In this document: positions 63,972 to 64,000 of the stretch, in pieces
Layout: every line of letters begins with the position of its first letter
How positions within the stretch are numbered: the first letter of the stretch is position 1
From: Streptomyces sp. Act143
GTDB lineage: Bacteria > Actinomycetota > Actinomycetes > Streptomycetales > Streptomycetaceae
Direction of reading: 5' to 3'
DNA length: 64,000 nt
Assembly: GCF_003143935.1 (NCBI RefSeq)
Contig: NZ_QFRX01000001.1
Location: forward strand, 3,084,292-3,148,291
Position numbers and translations under genes: made by a program
Notes under the pieces: model-generated
Told to the model about the DNA's origin: nothing
The model's database searches: none
Seen by the model: only the letters and a program-made list of their open reading frames with translations

Positions 63972-64000
63972 GACGGTGCCGCCCGGGCCGGAGGGACCAC

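Overview
The window is a high-GC actinobacterial chromosome segment, almost certainly Streptomyces. The evidence is strong third-position GC bias, GGAGG-type ribosome binding sites with many GTG starts, twin-arginine lipoprotein signals, and the gene order rimP-nusA-ylxR-infB-DUF503-rbfA-truB-ribF followed by proS, ispG, rseP and dxr. I see no tRNA, rRNA, CRISPR array, phage or transposase gene.

Layout. Positions 1-1.6 kb hold the 3' end of a proline/glutamine-rich MinD/ParA-like ATPase of the type found beside type VII secretion genes. Positions 1.7-14 kb (minus strand) hold ribF, a large degenerate-trypsin plus STAND-type NTPase protein, and the translation/transcription operon read from rimP to truB. 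Positions 14-16.2 kb hold a plus-strand trio: a lipoprotein, a ferritin-like DUF4439 protein and a kinase-fold protein lacking catalytic residues. Positions 16.2-25.7 kb (minus) hold proS, two GNAT acetyltransferases, the MEP-pathway genes ispG and dxr flanking rseP, and an acyl-CoA dehydrogenase.

The main accessory block, 25.8-44.1 kb, is a probable xyloglucan utilisation locus. It has a LacI-type regulator, a GH31 alpha-xylosidase, secreted GH12 and GH74 endoglucanases, a GH95 alpha-L-fucosidase-type enzyme, a GH42 beta-galactosidase, a CUT1 sugar importer (lipoprotein plus two permeases, no ATPase), and a GH3 beta-glucosidase with an inserted beta-trefoil-like segment. Near-identical palindromes TCGAAGCGCTTCGA occur twice before the lacI gene and twice in the divergent promoter between the importer operon and GH3, which defines a candidate regulon inside the window. 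A decayed second GH12 gene lies at the left edge.

Positions 44.2-64 kb hold a probable GABA/polyamine catabolic region: an aldehyde dehydrogenase, a PucR-family regulator, gabT, and a six-gene minus-strand operon of aminobutyraldehyde-dehydrogenase-like ALDH, potD, potA, potB, potC and a PuuB-like oxidase. Scattered among these are a VirD4/FtsK-like membrane ATPase, a PAP2 phosphatase, a GIY-YIG plus winged-helix fusion, a NADAR protein and a DUF4190 membrane protein cut by or close to the window end.

Functional reading of the sugar locus (inference): GH74 and GH12 cut xyloglucan outside the cell, the lipoprotein importer brings in oligosaccharides using an ATPase encoded elsewhere, and the signal-less GH95, GH42, GH31 and GH3 enzymes remove fucose, galactose, xylose and glucose inside the cell.
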